From assembly GCA_016839055.1 (NCBI GenBank), contig JAEKNX010000006.1:186001-250000 (forward strand): a stretch of DNA of 64,000 nucleotides, written 5' to 3'. Under the pieces are notes generated by a model. The model made no database searches. It saw only the letters and a list, made by a program, of their open reading frames with translations, and was not told where the DNA came from. The translations under genes and the position numbers were made by a program. Each line of letters begins with the position of its first letter. Position 1 is the first letter of the stretch. The stretch comes from Spirochaetales bacterium. GTDB lineage: Bacteria; Spirochaetota; Spirochaetia; UBA9216. Below, piece by piece: positions 42,644 through 52,447 of this stretch.

Positions 42644-44590
42644 ATGGGTATCAATGAAATTCTTGAAGATCTTTACATGCTGGATCCTGCGCTGAAATCG
42701 GAGGAGGCTGAGTTGAAGAAGATAATTGAAAAACTTATAAGCCGGAAGCCCGAGGCTGAACCGGACGAAGAGTTTAAGGCAAGGCTTAAGAGTGAGCTCC
42801 TGGATATGATGGAGCAGAAACGGAGGCGGAAGGGCTTTTTTGTAATGCACCGGAAGGCCGTACTCGGCGCGGCAGTCGGACTGGCGGCGGCCCTTGTTCT
42901 GGTTATGACTTTTGCAATACGCCCTGCTATGATGAATGAACCCTCCGCTCATGGGGCAAAGGAGGCTGCCGAGAATTTTTATGCTGATGAGTCAGAGATC
43001 CTGGCCGGAAAGACCGAGGCGCCCATGCCGGCCGTGTCTGAGATGAAGAGGCGGAACACGAGGGCTGAAGCGCCCGTGACGGGATTTTCAATGGCGGCAG
43101 ATGAGATTGCCGAATATGAAAAGGATGACGACTTCGCAGCAGATCGGCTTACAGGTAACAATGAACTGAATACAGAGGAATATAATAGGATATTTGAGAA
43201 TGATTTTCTTAAGGCTGCCGAGGCTCCTCTGTCCACCTTTTCTATCGATGTGGATACCGCCTCCTATTCCAATGTTCGGCGTTATATTACCGGAGGAAGC
43301 ATGCCTCCCCCTGATGCCGTCAGGATAGAAGAGCTTGTCAACTATTTCACCTATGACTATCCTCAGCCTGAGGGGGACTTGCCCTTCTCTATTGTCACCG
43401 AATTTGCTTCCTGTCCATGGAATTCTGAGCATGGGCTTCTGCATATCGGTCTTCAGGGACTGACGGTTGATAAGGACGAGATTCCGCAGTCAAACCTCGT
43501 TTTTCTCATCGATGCTTCAGGGTCGATGGAGGATGAAAACAAGCTGCCTCTGCTGAAGAAATCACTATCTCTTCTTGTAAAAGAGCTCAGGCCGGAGGAT
43601 CGCGTTTCAATAGTAGCCTATGCCGGAGCGGCGGGCCTTGTGCTTCCTACGGTAGCCGGCAATGATAATGACGCTATAATGGCTGCTCTGGATAATCTCT
43701 ATGCCGGAGGTTCCACGGCCGGAGGTGAGGGAATAGATCTAGCCTACAGGGTTGCCGCCAAAAACCTTATTGTCGGCGGAAACAACAGGGTTATTCTTGC
43801 TACCGATGGCGATTTTAATGTCGGACAGAGTTCGGAGGCTGAACTTGTGAGGATGATCGAAGAGCGCAGGAATCAGGGAGTTTTTCTGACAGTCCTGGGT
43901 CTTGGAATGGGAAACTATAAGGATACAAGGATGGAGAGCCTTGCCGACAAGGGAAACGGAAACTATGCTTATATAGACACGCTGAGTGAGGCTCGGAAGG
44001 TTCTTGTAAATGAGATTAGCAGCACATTGTTTACGATAGCTAAAGACGTGAAAATACAGATTGAGTTTAATCCTGCAAAAGTTGAATCTTACCGGCTTAT
44101 TGGTTATGAAAACAGGCTTATGGCGGCCCGGGACTTTGATGATGATACCAAGGATGCCGGAGAAATAGGCGCAGGCCATTCAGTTACAGCCCTTTATGAA
44201 ATCATCCCGGCAGAAGGACCCGCCGGGACACAGGAGCTCAGGTATCAGAGCTGGACCGCCGCGCCCGCGGCTGAAGACAGCGGCGAACTTGGTTTTATAA
44301 AGTTTAGGTACAAGCAGCCGAACGAAGATCAGAGCAGACTGATAGAACTCCCTGTTTCAGCCGGTCATGTGACGATGGTATCGTCTGAGAATTTCCGGTT
44401 CTCGGCCGCCGTTGCGGAATGGGGGCTTATTCTCAGGTCTTCGAAATACGCTGCACGCGCGGATCTTGATAATGTAATACAGGCTGTCCGCGATTCTCTA
44501 GGCCAGGATGAGTATGGGTATCGGGCGGAATTTCTGGGGCTCCTGTATAAAACAAGGGAATTGATGGGTATCTCTGGAAATAGAGAATAG
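42644..44590 (+). CDS. Membrane-anchored von Willebrand A (YfbK-like) protein
   Basis: 648 residues. The cytoplasmic first ~65 residues are charged and helical, like an anti-sigma domain, followed by one membrane helix (about 68-90, AVLGAAVGLAAALVLVMTFA). The N-flank of the VWA domain includes PLSTFSIDVDTASYSNVRRYI, then the VWA domain at about 278-460 with MIDAS motif DASGSMEDEN, a later Thr (GGSTAGGEG) and ATDGDFNVG. The C-terminal part matches the DUF3520-like region. It probably regulates the ECF factor encoded just upstream in response to an envelope signal. No peptidase or chaperone is adjacent. Confidence 0.88.
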   Translation: MGINEILEDLYMLDPALKSEEAELKKIIEKLISRKPEAEPDEEFKARLKSELLDMMEQKRRRKGFFVMHRKAVLGAAVGLAAALVLVMTFAIRPAMMNEPSAHGAKEAAENFYADESEILAGKTEAPMPAVSEMKRRNTRAEAPVTGFSMAADEIAEYEKDDDFAADRLTGNNELNTEEYNRIFENDFLKAAEAPLSTFSIDVDTASYSNVRRYITGGSMPPPDAVRIEELVNYFTYDYPQPEGDLPFSIVTEFASCPWNSEHGLLHIGLQGLTVDKDEIPQSNLVFLIDASGSMEDENKLPLLKKSLSLLVKELRPEDRVSIVAYAGAAGLVLPTVAGNDNDAIMAALDNLYAGGSTAGGEGIDLAYRVAAKNLIVGGNNRVILATDGDFNVGQSSEAELVRMIEERRNQGVFLTVLGLGMGNYKDTRMESLADKGNGNYAYIDTLSEARKVLVNEISSTLFTIAKDVKIQIEFNPAKVESYRLIGYENRLMAARDFDDDTKDAGEIGAGHSVTALYEIIPAEGPAGTQELRYQSWTAAPAAEDSGELGFIKFRYKQPNEDQSRLIELPVSAGHVTMVSSENFRFSAAVAEWGLILRSSKYAARADLDNVIQAVRDSLGQDEYGYRAEFLGLLYKTRELMGISGNRE

Positions 44591-44620
44591 TCTATATAAT
44601 TAAAGCCAGTGTCTTTGACT

Positions 44621-44655
44621 AAAAAAGCCGTTTTCTTTCAGAAGGCGGCTTTTTT
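44621..44655. terminator. Intrinsic terminator after VWA gene
   Basis: Arms AAAAAAGCCG and CGGCTTTTTT with further pairing of TTTTCT to AGAAGG. A U-run on both strands makes it a bidirectional intrinsic terminator, 30 bp after the VWA stop. Confidence 0.85.
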
Positions 44656-44668
44656 CTTGGTGTCCGTT

Positions 44669-44696
44669 TTGACTTTTGTGTTTTTATTGTTAATAA
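44669..44696 (+). promoter_or_regulatory. Candidate promoter of the chemotaxis operon
   Basis: TTGACT (44669-44674), a 16-bp spacer and TAATAA (44691-44696), directly after the terminator and 34 bases before the STAS gene. A TATAAT at 44707 is too near the ribosome site to be its -10. Confidence 0.45.
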
Positions 44697-44729
44697 TTAG
44701 AATAGGTATAATTGCAGGAGAATGCTATT

Positions 44730-45041
44730 ATGAATACTAATGTAATGAAGATTCTTACTATTGAGAACGCGGCTGCGGCTGCGAATGAGTTGTTAAAGAG
44801 TTTGAAATCAAAGAAAGACATTGTTCTGGATCTTAGCATGGTAGATCGTGTCGACCTGTCCGGAATCCAACTACTGATCTCTGTCCAGAATACCGGTGAA
44901 GAGCAGAATGAATCTTTTTTTTATACAGGAACGCTTAATAAAGCAGTGTTTGATAAAATTTCAAATAATGGTTTCTGTTTTATTCCAAAAGAGGAAGATA
45001 GTGAACTGTTCACTATAAGGAGAAGCAGCGGTGAATTCTGA
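44730..45041 (+). CDS. Small STAS-domain protein
   Basis: 103 residues from ATG 44730, preceded by CAGGAG (an in-frame TTG at 44712 overlaps that site). A compact STAS fold: ANELLKSLKSKKDIVLDLSMVDRVDLSGIQLLISVQNTG, with the usual phospho-acceptor Ser in DLSGIQ. It is the first gene of the chemotaxis operon and overlaps cheA by 11 bp. The tight coupling suggests that CheA signalling is connected to a STAS-type switch. Confidence 0.85.
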   Translation: MNTNVMKILTIENAAAAANELLKSLKSKKDIVLDLSMVDRVDLSGIQLLISVQNTGEEQNESFFYTGTLNKAVFDKISNNGFCFIPKEEDSELFTIRRSSGEF

Positions 45042-47154
45042 TCAATTTCGACAGGCATTTATAGAGGAGTCCATGGATCTTCTAAGCTCGCTTGAATCCA
45101 GGCTGCTCGAGATGGAAGAAGCCCCTGGGGATAGAGAAAAAATATCTGCAGTTTTTCGAATTATCCATACAATTAAGGGTTCCTCAGCCATGTTCGGGTT
45201 TAATGAAATTTCTTCATTCACTCATCATGTTGAAAACATTCTTGATGCCGTGCGTGAGGGAAAGCTCAGTGTGAGCCGGGAGCTCATAACCTGGACGTTG
45301 AAGTCGGGAGATCATATCACCGCGCTGATTGAAGGTGACTCTGATCTGGAAGAAAAAGAGGCGTTAAACAGAAAGTCTGATGAAATAGTTACCTCGTTCA
45401 AGAATGCCGTAGGATTCAAGCCCACTGATGTCAGGGGGGCTCAACCCCCGCTGGCTGCGGAACCGGAAAAAACCGGAAAAGATGCTGTTCTTTGGCGCGT
45501 GAGGTTTAAACCTTCCAAGGAAATCTTTAAAAACGGAACAAATCCGCTTCTGCTGATAGAAGAACTATGCGAGTTAGGAGAACATCTTGTAATACCGAAT
45601 ATCAGTGATATCCCCAATCTCGATAAAATCGATCCGGAGCTATGTTATACCGGCTGGGACATCGTTCTTCTTACCGATAAGGCTGAAAATGAAATCAGGG
45701 ATGTCTTTATCTTTGTAGAAAATGATTCCGAGCTTCAGGTAAAACAGGTGCCTCAGGAGGAGTTCGATCTAACCGATGGAGAGTCTCCGAAGCTGGGTGA
45801 AATCCTCTTGAACCGCGGAGACATCAATGAAGATGCGCTTAAGAATCTTCTCGAGAAACAGAAGAAACTTGGACAGCTCATTCTCGAAAACAAGATGGCC
45901 TCGAAGGAAGCTGTCGATTCCGCCCTTAATGAGCAGAATTTCATAAAGACGGTTAATGAAAAACGTTCCGAGAAGGCTGGAGCCTCTTCACTCAGGGTTA
46001 ATTCGGATAAGCTCGATGAGCTTGTCAATCTTGTAGGTGAGCTTGTAACCGTTCATGCCAGGATTGATCTTGAGAGTAAAGATACAAGTACTGAAATGCG
46101 TTCAATGGTGGAGCAGCTCGGTAGAATAACTGAGAGTCTGCGTGAGAACACGATGAGTATGCGCCTGCTTCCAATAGGCACAACTTTCAGTCGTTACAAA
46201 CGGCTGGTAAGGGATCTTTCGAATGACATGGGGAAAAAGATCGAATTGATTATGAGCGGAGAGGAGACCGAGATAGACAAAACCGTTATTGAAAAGCTGA
46301 ATGATCCTCTTGTTCATATTATCAGGAATTCAATTGACCATGGAGTCGAGGATCCTCAAGAAAGGATAAAGAAGGGTAAACCGGAGACCGGCACTGTCAA
46401 GTTGACCGCCGAGCATGCCGGTGCCTCGATCCGGATTTCTATCGAAGATGACGGAGCCGGGCTTAACAGGCAGAAGATCTATGATAAGGCGGTCAAGAAT
46501 CATATCATCGAAGCCGGTGCTGTCCTGTCGGATGAGGAGCTATTCGGGCTGATCTTTCAGGCCGGCTTCTCTACCGCGACAAAGGTCACAAATGTTTCCG
46601 GCCGAGGCGTCGGAATGGATGTTGTTAAACGTCAGATAGAGAGTCTGAACGGGGCAATAAAGGTAGAGAGCCGGGAGCATGAGTTTACGAAGATTATTCT
46701 TTCATTGCCGCTCACCCTGGCCATTATTGACGGTTTTCTGGTTAGTGTCGGAGAAGATAATTATATTTTTCCACTTACCGTTGTGGAGGCTTGTCTAGAA
46801 AGCAAATTTAAAGAGCGCAAAGGTGGCAGCAAGAAGATGGTTCCTTATAGAGAGTCGCTGCTTCCCTATGTTGATCTCAGAGAGGAATTTGGAATTACAA
46901 GCGATCGGCCCGAGATTGAACAGATAGTCGTTGTTCGGTCGGAAGATAAACGGATAGGATTTTGCGTGGACAAGGTTCTTGGAGAGAATCAGACAGTAAT
47001 TAAATCACTGTCGGGAGTTTTTAAAAGTGCTAAAGGCTTTTCCGGGGCAACAATTCTCGGTGACGGCAGAGTTGCACTGATTCTGGACACTGAGGGCCTT
47101 TTGAAAAGATCACTGCTTAACGAAGAGAGTATGGCAAATGAACGATACAGCTAA
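45031..47154 (+). CDS. cheA: Chemotaxis histidine kinase CheA
   Basis: 707 residues, GTG start. P1 Hpt domain with phosphorylated His46 (RIIHTIKGSSAMFGF). A P2-like region covers about 150-235. Next comes an inserted tandem repeat at about 250-305 (PKLGEILLNRGDINEDALKN... then LGQLILENKMASKEAVDSAL). P3 dimerisation starts at LRVNSDKLDELVNLVGELV. The P4 ATPase has DPLVHIIRNSIDHGVEDP, EDDGAGLN and GRGVGMDVVKRQI. P5 CheW-like domain from about 560. It passes phosphate to CheY and CheB. The next gene, cheR, overlaps it by 17 bp. Confidence 0.97.
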   Translation: MNSDQFRQAFIEESMDLLSSLESRLLEMEEAPGDREKISAVFRIIHTIKGSSAMFGFNEISSFTHHVENILDAVREGKLSVSRELITWTLKSGDHITALIEGDSDLEEKEALNRKSDEIVTSFKNAVGFKPTDVRGAQPPLAAEPEKTGKDAVLWRVRFKPSKEIFKNGTNPLLLIEELCELGEHLVIPNISDIPNLDKIDPELCYTGWDIVLLTDKAENEIRDVFIFVENDSELQVKQVPQEEFDLTDGESPKLGEILLNRGDINEDALKNLLEKQKKLGQLILENKMASKEAVDSALNEQNFIKTVNEKRSEKAGASSLRVNSDKLDELVNLVGELVTVHARIDLESKDTSTEMRSMVEQLGRITESLRENTMSMRLLPIGTTFSRYKRLVRDLSNDMGKKIELIMSGEETEIDKTVIEKLNDPLVHIIRNSIDHGVEDPQERIKKGKPETGTVKLTAEHAGASIRISIEDDGAGLNRQKIYDKAVKNHIIEAGAVLSDEELFGLIFQAGFSTATKVTNVSGRGVGMDVVKRQIESLNGAIKVESREHEFTKIILSLPLTLAIIDGFLVSVGEDNYIFPLTVVEACLESKFKERKGGSKKMVPYRESLLPYVDLREEFGITSDRPEIEQIVVVRSEDKRIGFCVDKVLGENQTVIKSLSGVFKSAKGFSGATILGDGRVALILDTEGLLKRSLLNEESMANERYS

Positions 47155-47986
47155 TTTGAGTTTAAGAAAGATCGGCGATAAGGAATTCAAGCAGCTCAGC
47201 GAATTCATCGAAGATGAGGTGGGAATAAAGCTGCCGGAGGTGAAGAGGTCACTGCTTGAGTCACGGCTTCAGAAACGGCTGAAAATTCTCGGAATTGTTG
47301 ATTTTAAGGAATACTGCAATCATGTCTTTCATTCTACCGAGGGGGCAACCGAAGTTCTCGAGATGATCGATGCGATTACGACCAACAAGACCGACTTCAT
47401 GCGTGAGCCTGCTCATTTTGAATACATGGTACATGAAGCTCTTCCTGAGATAGTCAAGACCCGGGCTTCAATCAACCTCTGGTCCGCCGCCTGTTCTTCA
47501 GGGCAGGAGCCGTATAATATGGCTATGTTCATGGAGGAGTTTATCCACAAGAACAGAGCTGTCAATTACAGTGTGATAGCAACTGATATCAGTAAGAGTT
47601 CTCTGCAGAAAGCTCAAGAAGCTGTTTACAATAACCGGGATATCGAGGTTGTCTCCGATAGATTCAAAAAACAGTATTTCTTGAAGAGCAGGAAAGCCGG
47701 AAGCGAACTTGTAAGAATAAAACCGGAGATAAGGAAACAGGTCACCTTTCAGGGAATAAATTTGATGAAGGAGCATTACGGGCTTAGCGGGAAATTTGAT
47801 ATAGTTTTTTGCCGGAATGTGTTAATTTATTTTAATAAAGAAAATCAGGCCAGGGTTATTCAGCGGATAATTGATCATATGACCGATGGAGCGTATCTTT
47901 TCCTTGGTCATTCAGAAAGTCTTGCGGGTATGCGGAACCATCTAGTAAGTGTTGGTTCTTCCGTATATCGAAAGGAGAGCAATTGA
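47138..47986 (+). CDS. cheR: Chemotaxis methyltransferase CheR
   Basis: 282 residues. The N-terminal helical domain ([32 protein letters not shown]) is followed by the SAM-binding fold: [51 protein letters not shown] and [18 protein letters not shown], then [10 protein letters not shown]. It methylates glutamates of chemoreceptors. It overlaps cheA by 17 bp and cheB by 4 bp. Confidence 0.97.
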   Translation: MNDTANLSLRKIGDKEFKQLSEFIEDEVGIKLPEVKRSLLESRLQKRLKILGIVDFKEYCNHVFHSTEGATEVLEMIDAITTNKTDFMREPAHFEYMVHEALPEIVKTRASINLWSAACSSGQEPYNMAMFMEEFIHKNRAVNYSVIATDISKSSLQKAQEAVYNNRDIEVVSDRFKKQYFLKSRKAGSELVRIKPEIRKQVTFQGINLMKEHYGLSGKFDIVFCRNVLIYFNKENQARVIQRIIDHMTDGAYLFLGHSESLAGMRNHLVSVGSSVYRKESN

Positions 47987-49074
47987 AAGATAAAATAAAA
48001 GTAATGATCGTAGATGATTCGGCTGTTGTCAGACAAACTATGTCGGAAATTTTAAACAGTGCGAACGATATTGAAGTTATAGCAGTGGCAAGAGATCCCC
48101 TCGTTGCAATCGAGAAACTCAAGACTCTCACTCCTGACGTAATTACTCTTGATATAGAGATGCCCAGGATGGACGGTCTGACTTTTCTTCGGAAGATTAT
48201 GAGTACAAACCCCATTCCTATTGTCATCTGCTCGAGTCAGGCGGAGGCTCAGTCACAGAATGCGCTGAACGCACTCGAAAGCGGAGCTGTCGATATAATC
48301 CGAAAACCGATGCTTGGGACTAAACAGTTTATCGAGGAATCCAAAATAATAATAACCGATGCTGTCCGAAGTGCCGCGGCTACCGGAGGTAGAAGAGTAG
48401 TAAATAAAATGAATACTATTAATCAAAAGGTTGCGCCGAAGCTGACCGCCGATGTTATTCTCTCGGGAGGTACCGGCCGGAACGTGATTGAAACAACGGA
48501 GAAGGTTGTGGCCGTTGGGGCATCAACCGGTGGGACCGAAGCCCTCCGTGCATTTCTTGAAGCACTGCCGGCGAATAGTCCGGGAATAGTTATTGTTCAG
48601 CACATGCCGGAAAAATTTACCGCGAGTTTTGCCGAAAGACTGAACGGCCTCTGTAATCTGACAGTTAAGGAAGCCTCAAATAATGATACAGTTCTCCGCG
48701 GCCACGCCCTCATAGCGCCAGGAAACAAGCATATGTTGCTTAAAAGAAGCGGCGCGCGCTATTATGTCGAAGTCAAGGATGGACCTCTTGTAAGCCGTCA
48801 CAGACCTTCGGTAGACGTCCTCTTTCGGTCAACGGCAAGATATGCCGGAAAGAATGCAATAGGGATAATAATGACCGGAATGGGAGATGACGGGGCTGTA
48901 GGAATGTTGGAAATGAAACAGGCAGGCTCTTACAATATTGCACAGGATGAAGCCAGCTGTATTGTTTTCGGTATGCCGAATGAGGCTATAAAGAAGGGCG
49001 GAGTTGATATAATTGTTTCGCTTGATGATATCCCATCGGTTATGTTGAAACAAGCAATGGTTAATAATAGATGA
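47983..49074 (+). CDS. cheB: Chemotaxis methylesterase/deamidase CheB
   Basis: 363 residues, TTG start overlapping the cheR stop. The receiver (1-120) has Asp11, Asp12 and phospho-acceptor Asp57 ([14 protein letters not shown]). The methylesterase domain (about 170-355) has catalytic Ser in [13 protein letters not shown], His in [11 protein letters not shown] and Asp in [10 protein letters not shown]. It reverses CheR methylation on receptors. Confidence 0.97.
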   Translation: MKDKIKVMIVDDSAVVRQTMSEILNSANDIEVIAVARDPLVAIEKLKTLTPDVITLDIEMPRMDGLTFLRKIMSTNPIPIVICSSQAEAQSQNALNALESGAVDIIRKPMLGTKQFIEESKIIITDAVRSAAATGGRRVVNKMNTINQKVAPKLTADVILSGGTGRNVIETTEKVVAVGASTGGTEALRAFLEALPANSPGIVIVQHMPEKFTASFAERLNGLCNLTVKEASNNDTVLRGHALIAPGNKHMLLKRSGARYYVEVKDGPLVSRHRPSVDVLFRSTARYAGKNAIGIIMTGMGDDGAVGMLEMKQAGSYNIAQDEASCIVFGMPNEAIKKGGVDIIVSLDDIPSVMLKQAMVNNR

Positions 49075-50840
49075 GCTCCAACAGTCAAATTCTTAAACAG
49101 GTTATTACGGATACTGAAAATATTTTCAGCAGAATAGCTGAGCATTATCCGAACCTTCTTAAGGAACTGGAAAAGAATATCAAAGATGCCTCATCTTCTC
49201 TTGATAAGCTTTCAATGGTTAATCCCGGAGGAGTAATGAAGGGCGCGGGAATTCCTGTTGGTTCCTATCTGGGGGAGAGGAAGGAAGAATCTAAAAAATC
49301 CCTGCTGGAGCTGAATGCTTTCCAGAAGCAGAATGAGGTCATTATAAAGAAACTCACCTCATCCATTACCGACTATCAGGACTCACAGGCTTATATCGAG
49401 GAAATTAGGGATATCTCCGAGTCGCTTCAGATAGTATCGCTTAATGCTCTTGTTAATGCAGTAAAGGCCGGAAAGGGCGGAGAGGGTTTTTCGGTGATAA
49501 CCGAGAATCTTAAGAATGTCACCGGTACAACAATTGAAAAAACGAGTATTCTGGAGCAGAAGGGGGAAGTCATTAAGCGGAAGCTTGACGTTTTCTGTAC
49601 TTCCGAGAAGGCAATATCACTGAATAGAAAAGAGCTGCTTGAACTCCTCGAACAGAAGATGATGAGCGGAATTGATACTTTTCAGGTAGAGTCTGAAACA
49701 GTTAATAATCTACTCTCAGGACTGAACAAGGAGTCAGAGAAGGTCCGTGGTAATATTCTCAGAGTGATGGAGGAACTCCAGCAGCAGGATATCATCAGAC
49801 AGACTATCGATCAGATTCTTATGTCAATGAAAGAGCTTCCAGTAGAAGTCGAAGGTTTTAGCATCGACGACTTTTCCGAAGACGAAGAGATGGATAAGAC
49901 AGTTTTTTATGAGCGGCTGATAGACATCTCTATAATAATGATAGATGAGGTTGTAGAGAAACTGAACCGAACCGTTAATATATTTTCTGAAAATTTTAAT
50001 CAGGCGCGGCAGAGACTCGAATATATACAGGGTGAAAAAAATGCGGCAATTGAGCATTTTATAACAAACCTTAAGTCAATGACCAGCCTGTCGGAAATGA
50101 ATATTGAAGTTAGGGAAAGATCGAATGAGCTGTCTGAAAAAAGACGAGGACTGATTTCACTTATTTCGGGAATCTTGAAACATGTTCATGGCATCTCCGA
50201 AGAAATAGAGTCTTTTAAGAAGATTTCCGGATGGCTGCAGAATGTCGCGGTATTGTCCCGAATAGAGCTGACACGGAGTCTCAGCCTCAGGCAGATGACT
50301 GAATCGGTTGATGATATGGCCGATCTTGTCGAAAGGATTCAGGAGCAAATTAAGCGCGGCGAGAGAGAAACAGGTGATTTTATCAGTTCTACCGGGATGC
50401 TCTTTGAGGAATATGAAGCCTATGCCGAAGAAGAACAGCATTATATGCGGGATTTTTTCGAGTCTTTTATAGACGGCATCAGTGAAATGAGTTCAATCAA
50501 TAACTCATTTTCGGATGTACTGAAAGATTTTAATTTCTTTTCTGAAAAGTTCAGGAACCTGTTCGAGATATCATCCGGAGAGATGGAGCAGTTGAAGAAA
50601 CTTACTGGAGAGCTGTCCCATGTCTCGGGAAATCTTCAGACGCTTAAAGTCCGGTTTGATGAGACTATAAAAAAGAAAATAGGTGAAAAAGAAATTCAGG
50701 AATGGAATATTTCAGACGAGAGTTTGAATAAAATAATAGAACGGTTTACAATATATAGTCACAAGAGATCTGCAGGTGAGGTCACAGGCCTCAATGTGGA
50801 AGAATCTGCCCTCGGGGCCGGAGAAGTTACTTTATTTTAA
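49071..50840 (+). CDS. Chemotaxis-operon protein, MCP-like and CheZ-like features
   Basis: 589 residues with no membrane helix, almost entirely predicted coiled coil. Residues ~115-150 resemble a degenerate receptor hairpin tip ([32 protein letters not shown]). Around residue 240 the stretch [17 protein letters not shown] has an Asp-x3-Gln spacing as in the catalytic helix of CheZ (DLTGQ). It overlaps cheB by 4 bp and is followed by cheY after 15 bp. It could be a soluble array component or a CheY-P phosphatase. No standard cheX or cheZ was found in the window. Confidence 0.7.
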   Translation: MSSNSQILKQVITDTENIFSRIAEHYPNLLKELEKNIKDASSSLDKLSMVNPGGVMKGAGIPVGSYLGERKEESKKSLLELNAFQKQNEVIIKKLTSSITDYQDSQAYIEEIRDISESLQIVSLNALVNAVKAGKGGEGFSVITENLKNVTGTTIEKTSILEQKGEVIKRKLDVFCTSEKAISLNRKELLELLEQKMMSGIDTFQVESETVNNLLSGLNKESEKVRGNILRVMEELQQQDIIRQTIDQILMSMKELPVEVEGFSIDDFSEDEEMDKTVFYERLIDISIIMIDEVVEKLNRTVNIFSENFNQARQRLEYIQGEKNAAIEHFITNLKSMTSLSEMNIEVRERSNELSEKRRGLISLISGILKHVHGISEEIESFKKISGWLQNVAVLSRIELTRSLSLRQMTESVDDMADLVERIQEQIKRGERETGDFISSTGMLFEEYEAYAEEEQHYMRDFFESFIDGISEMSSINNSFSDVLKDFNFFSEKFRNLFEISSGEMEQLKKLTGELSHVSGNLQTLKVRFDETIKKKIGEKEIQEWNISDESLNKIIERFTIYSHKRSAGEVTGLNVEESALGAGEVTLF

Positions 50841-50855
50841 TAATTGGAGGATTAA

Positions 50856-51221
50856 ATGGCTCAGACAATAATGGTAGTTGATGATTCAAATGCAATCAGG
50901 CAGAGTGTCAGTTTTATACTCAAGGAAAATGGTTATGAGACAATTGAGGCTTGTGACGGACGGGACGGATATGACAAACTCAAGGATCGGAAGGTTGATC
51001 TGATAATTACTGATGTAAATATGCCTAATATGGACGGCATATCGATGGTGCGCGAACTGCGGGAAACGGATACTCATAAGTTTACACCCATCCTTGTTCT
51101 GACAACTGAATCTCAGGCCTCAATCATGCAGGACGGCAAGAGTGCCGGAGCAACCGGGTGGATTGTTAAGCCCTTCTCAAATGACAAGCTGATCGCGACG
51201 ATAAAAAAAGTGTTAGGCTGA
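50856..51221 (+). CDS. cheY: Chemotaxis response regulator CheY
   Basis: 121 residues, a stand-alone receiver. The acidic pair Asp9/Asp10, phospho-acceptor Asp53 (LIITDVNMPNMDG), Thr in ILVLTTESQ and Lys in WIVKPFSNDKL are all present. CheY-P switches the flagellar motor. RBS TTGGAGGA lies 6 bases before the ATG. Confidence 0.96.
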   Translation: MAQTIMVVDDSNAIRQSVSFILKENGYETIEACDGRDGYDKLKDRKVDLIITDVNMPNMDGISMVRELRETDTHKFTPILVLTTESQASIMQDGKSAGATGWIVKPFSNDKLIATIKKVLG

Positions 51222-51240
51222 ATTTAATTCGGATCCGGGA

Positions 51241-51819
51241 ATGTATAAGTATTATGACAATAAATTAAAGAGAGAGATTAATAATCTTGGCCCGGGAGAG
51301 TATTTATCGTCTGACGAAGATATAGTAATAAATACAGTATTGGGTTCTTGTGTTTCTGTAGTCCTGTTTGATCCTATATTGAAAGCTGGCGGCTTCAATC
51401 ACTTCATGCTGGCGGATGTAAGTCTGAATACCAGAATAGACAATTTTTTCAAGGTGGAGCGTTACGGGCTTTACGCCATGGAATCCCTGATAAATGATTT
51501 TTTAAAAAGGGGAAGCAAAAAGAGTAATTTAAAAGCCAAGGTTTTCGGCGGCAGCAGGATGCTCGAAACCCAGAGGGTAATAGATATCGGCGCTGAAAAC
51601 ATCCGTTTTGCCGAAGAATTCCTGAAAACAGAGAAGATCCCCATCATCAGTCAGGATACAGGCGGCAGTAAAGCCATGAAAATATACCTGTATACGAAGA
51701 CTTTCAGAATTCTGCTTAAGCGGGTTGATTCTCGAACAACCGAACTATACCAGCAGATGGAAGCGTACAAGAAAAAGCTTAAAGAAGAGAAAGACGGAGG
51801 AATAATAGTTCTGTTTTAA
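51241..51819 (+). CDS. cheD: Receptor deamidase CheD
   Basis: 192 residues, slightly longer than usual. The catalytic Cys is in NTVLGSCVSVVLFDP and His in GGFNHFML, followed by AKVFGGSRML and a Thr-Gly context in ISQDTGGSKAMKIYL. CheD deamidates receptor glutamines and often acts with CheC-type phosphatases; no CheC is present here. It ends the operon and overlaps the convergent J-domain gene by 4 bp. Confidence 0.95.
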   Translation: MYKYYDNKLKREINNLGPGEYLSSDEDIVINTVLGSCVSVVLFDPILKAGGFNHFMLADVSLNTRIDNFFKVERYGLYAMESLINDFLKRGSKKSNLKAKVFGGSRMLETQRVIDIGAENIRFAEEFLKTEKIPIISQDTGGSKAMKIYLYTKTFRILLKRVDSRTTELYQQMEAYKKKLKEEKDGGIIVLF

Positions 51820-52352
51820 TAGTTTGCATTATGGACATTCAGTTTAAAAATAGCAAAGCCCATTTCGGTTGAGTTCATTATATTAAACTGGATGAAGTAG
51901 CTTCCGAAGAGGAGGTTTTTATTTGTTTTTTTCCTGTTTTGCCGCTGCCATGTTAGGGCGGAAATCAGTTCTTCCCAATTTATTTTTCCGCTATAATATA
52001 GGTACTCTCCGAGTCTGAGTTTTCTGTTAGGCAGTTTTCTCGAAGGGGTCTCAGGTTGCTGCCGGAATTCCTGATGGTGCTGTTCGGAGGAGACCTTAAT
52101 TTCAACGGCGTTATTTGATTTTACGGAGATAAGAAAATCATAGGCGTCTTTTAACCTAAGAAAACTGTCACTCTCAGCCGGGTTTCGAGCCTCGCTGGCG
52201 GTATCCGGATGGCATTCTTTGACCTTTGATCTGAATGCATGTTTAATTCCGGACAGCTGCAAATATTCAATTGTCTCTCTTTCAAAGGAAAAACTATCAC
52301 CGAAAAGAAGCGTACAAGCTTTCTGAATTTCATTTTCTTTAACAATGGTCAT
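51816..52352 (-). CDS. J-domain protein with LG..L...G repeat unit
   Basis: 178 residues. A J-domain-like region covers about 10-75 (HAFRSKVKECHPDTASEA, with the HPD triplet, then DSFLRLKDAYDFLIS). The segment at about 112-140 (RLGEYLYYSGKINWEELISALTWQRQ) matches one unit of the tandem repeat found in CheA. This motif type is known from MshE/GspE N-termini, where it binds c-di-GMP. It lies between cheD and cheW. Its HPD would normally stimulate a DnaK-type chaperone. Confidence 0.75.
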   Translation of the reverse strand: MTIVKENEIQKACTLLFGDSFSFERETIEYLQLSGIKHAFRSKVKECHPDTASEARNPAESDSFLRLKDAYDFLISVKSNNAVEIKVSSEQHHQEFRQQPETPSRKLPNRKLRLGEYLYYSGKINWEELISALTWQRQNRKKTNKNLLFGSYFIQFNIMNSTEMGFAIFKLNVHNANY

Positions 52353-52400
52353 AGTACTTTTTCGACCTTAATAAATAATTCTTTAGATATCTTTCAGCAT

Positions 52401-52436
52401 AAAAAAACAACAGAGCTTCCGGGAATTTCCCGGAAG
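52401..52436 (-). terminator. Intrinsic terminator of cheW
   Basis: On the minus strand an 8-bp stem (CTTCCGGG/CCCGGAAG, loop AAATT) is followed by CTCTGTTG and a run of seven T, just past the cheW stop. Confidence 0.85.
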
Positions 52437-52447
52437 TCTGAAACAGG

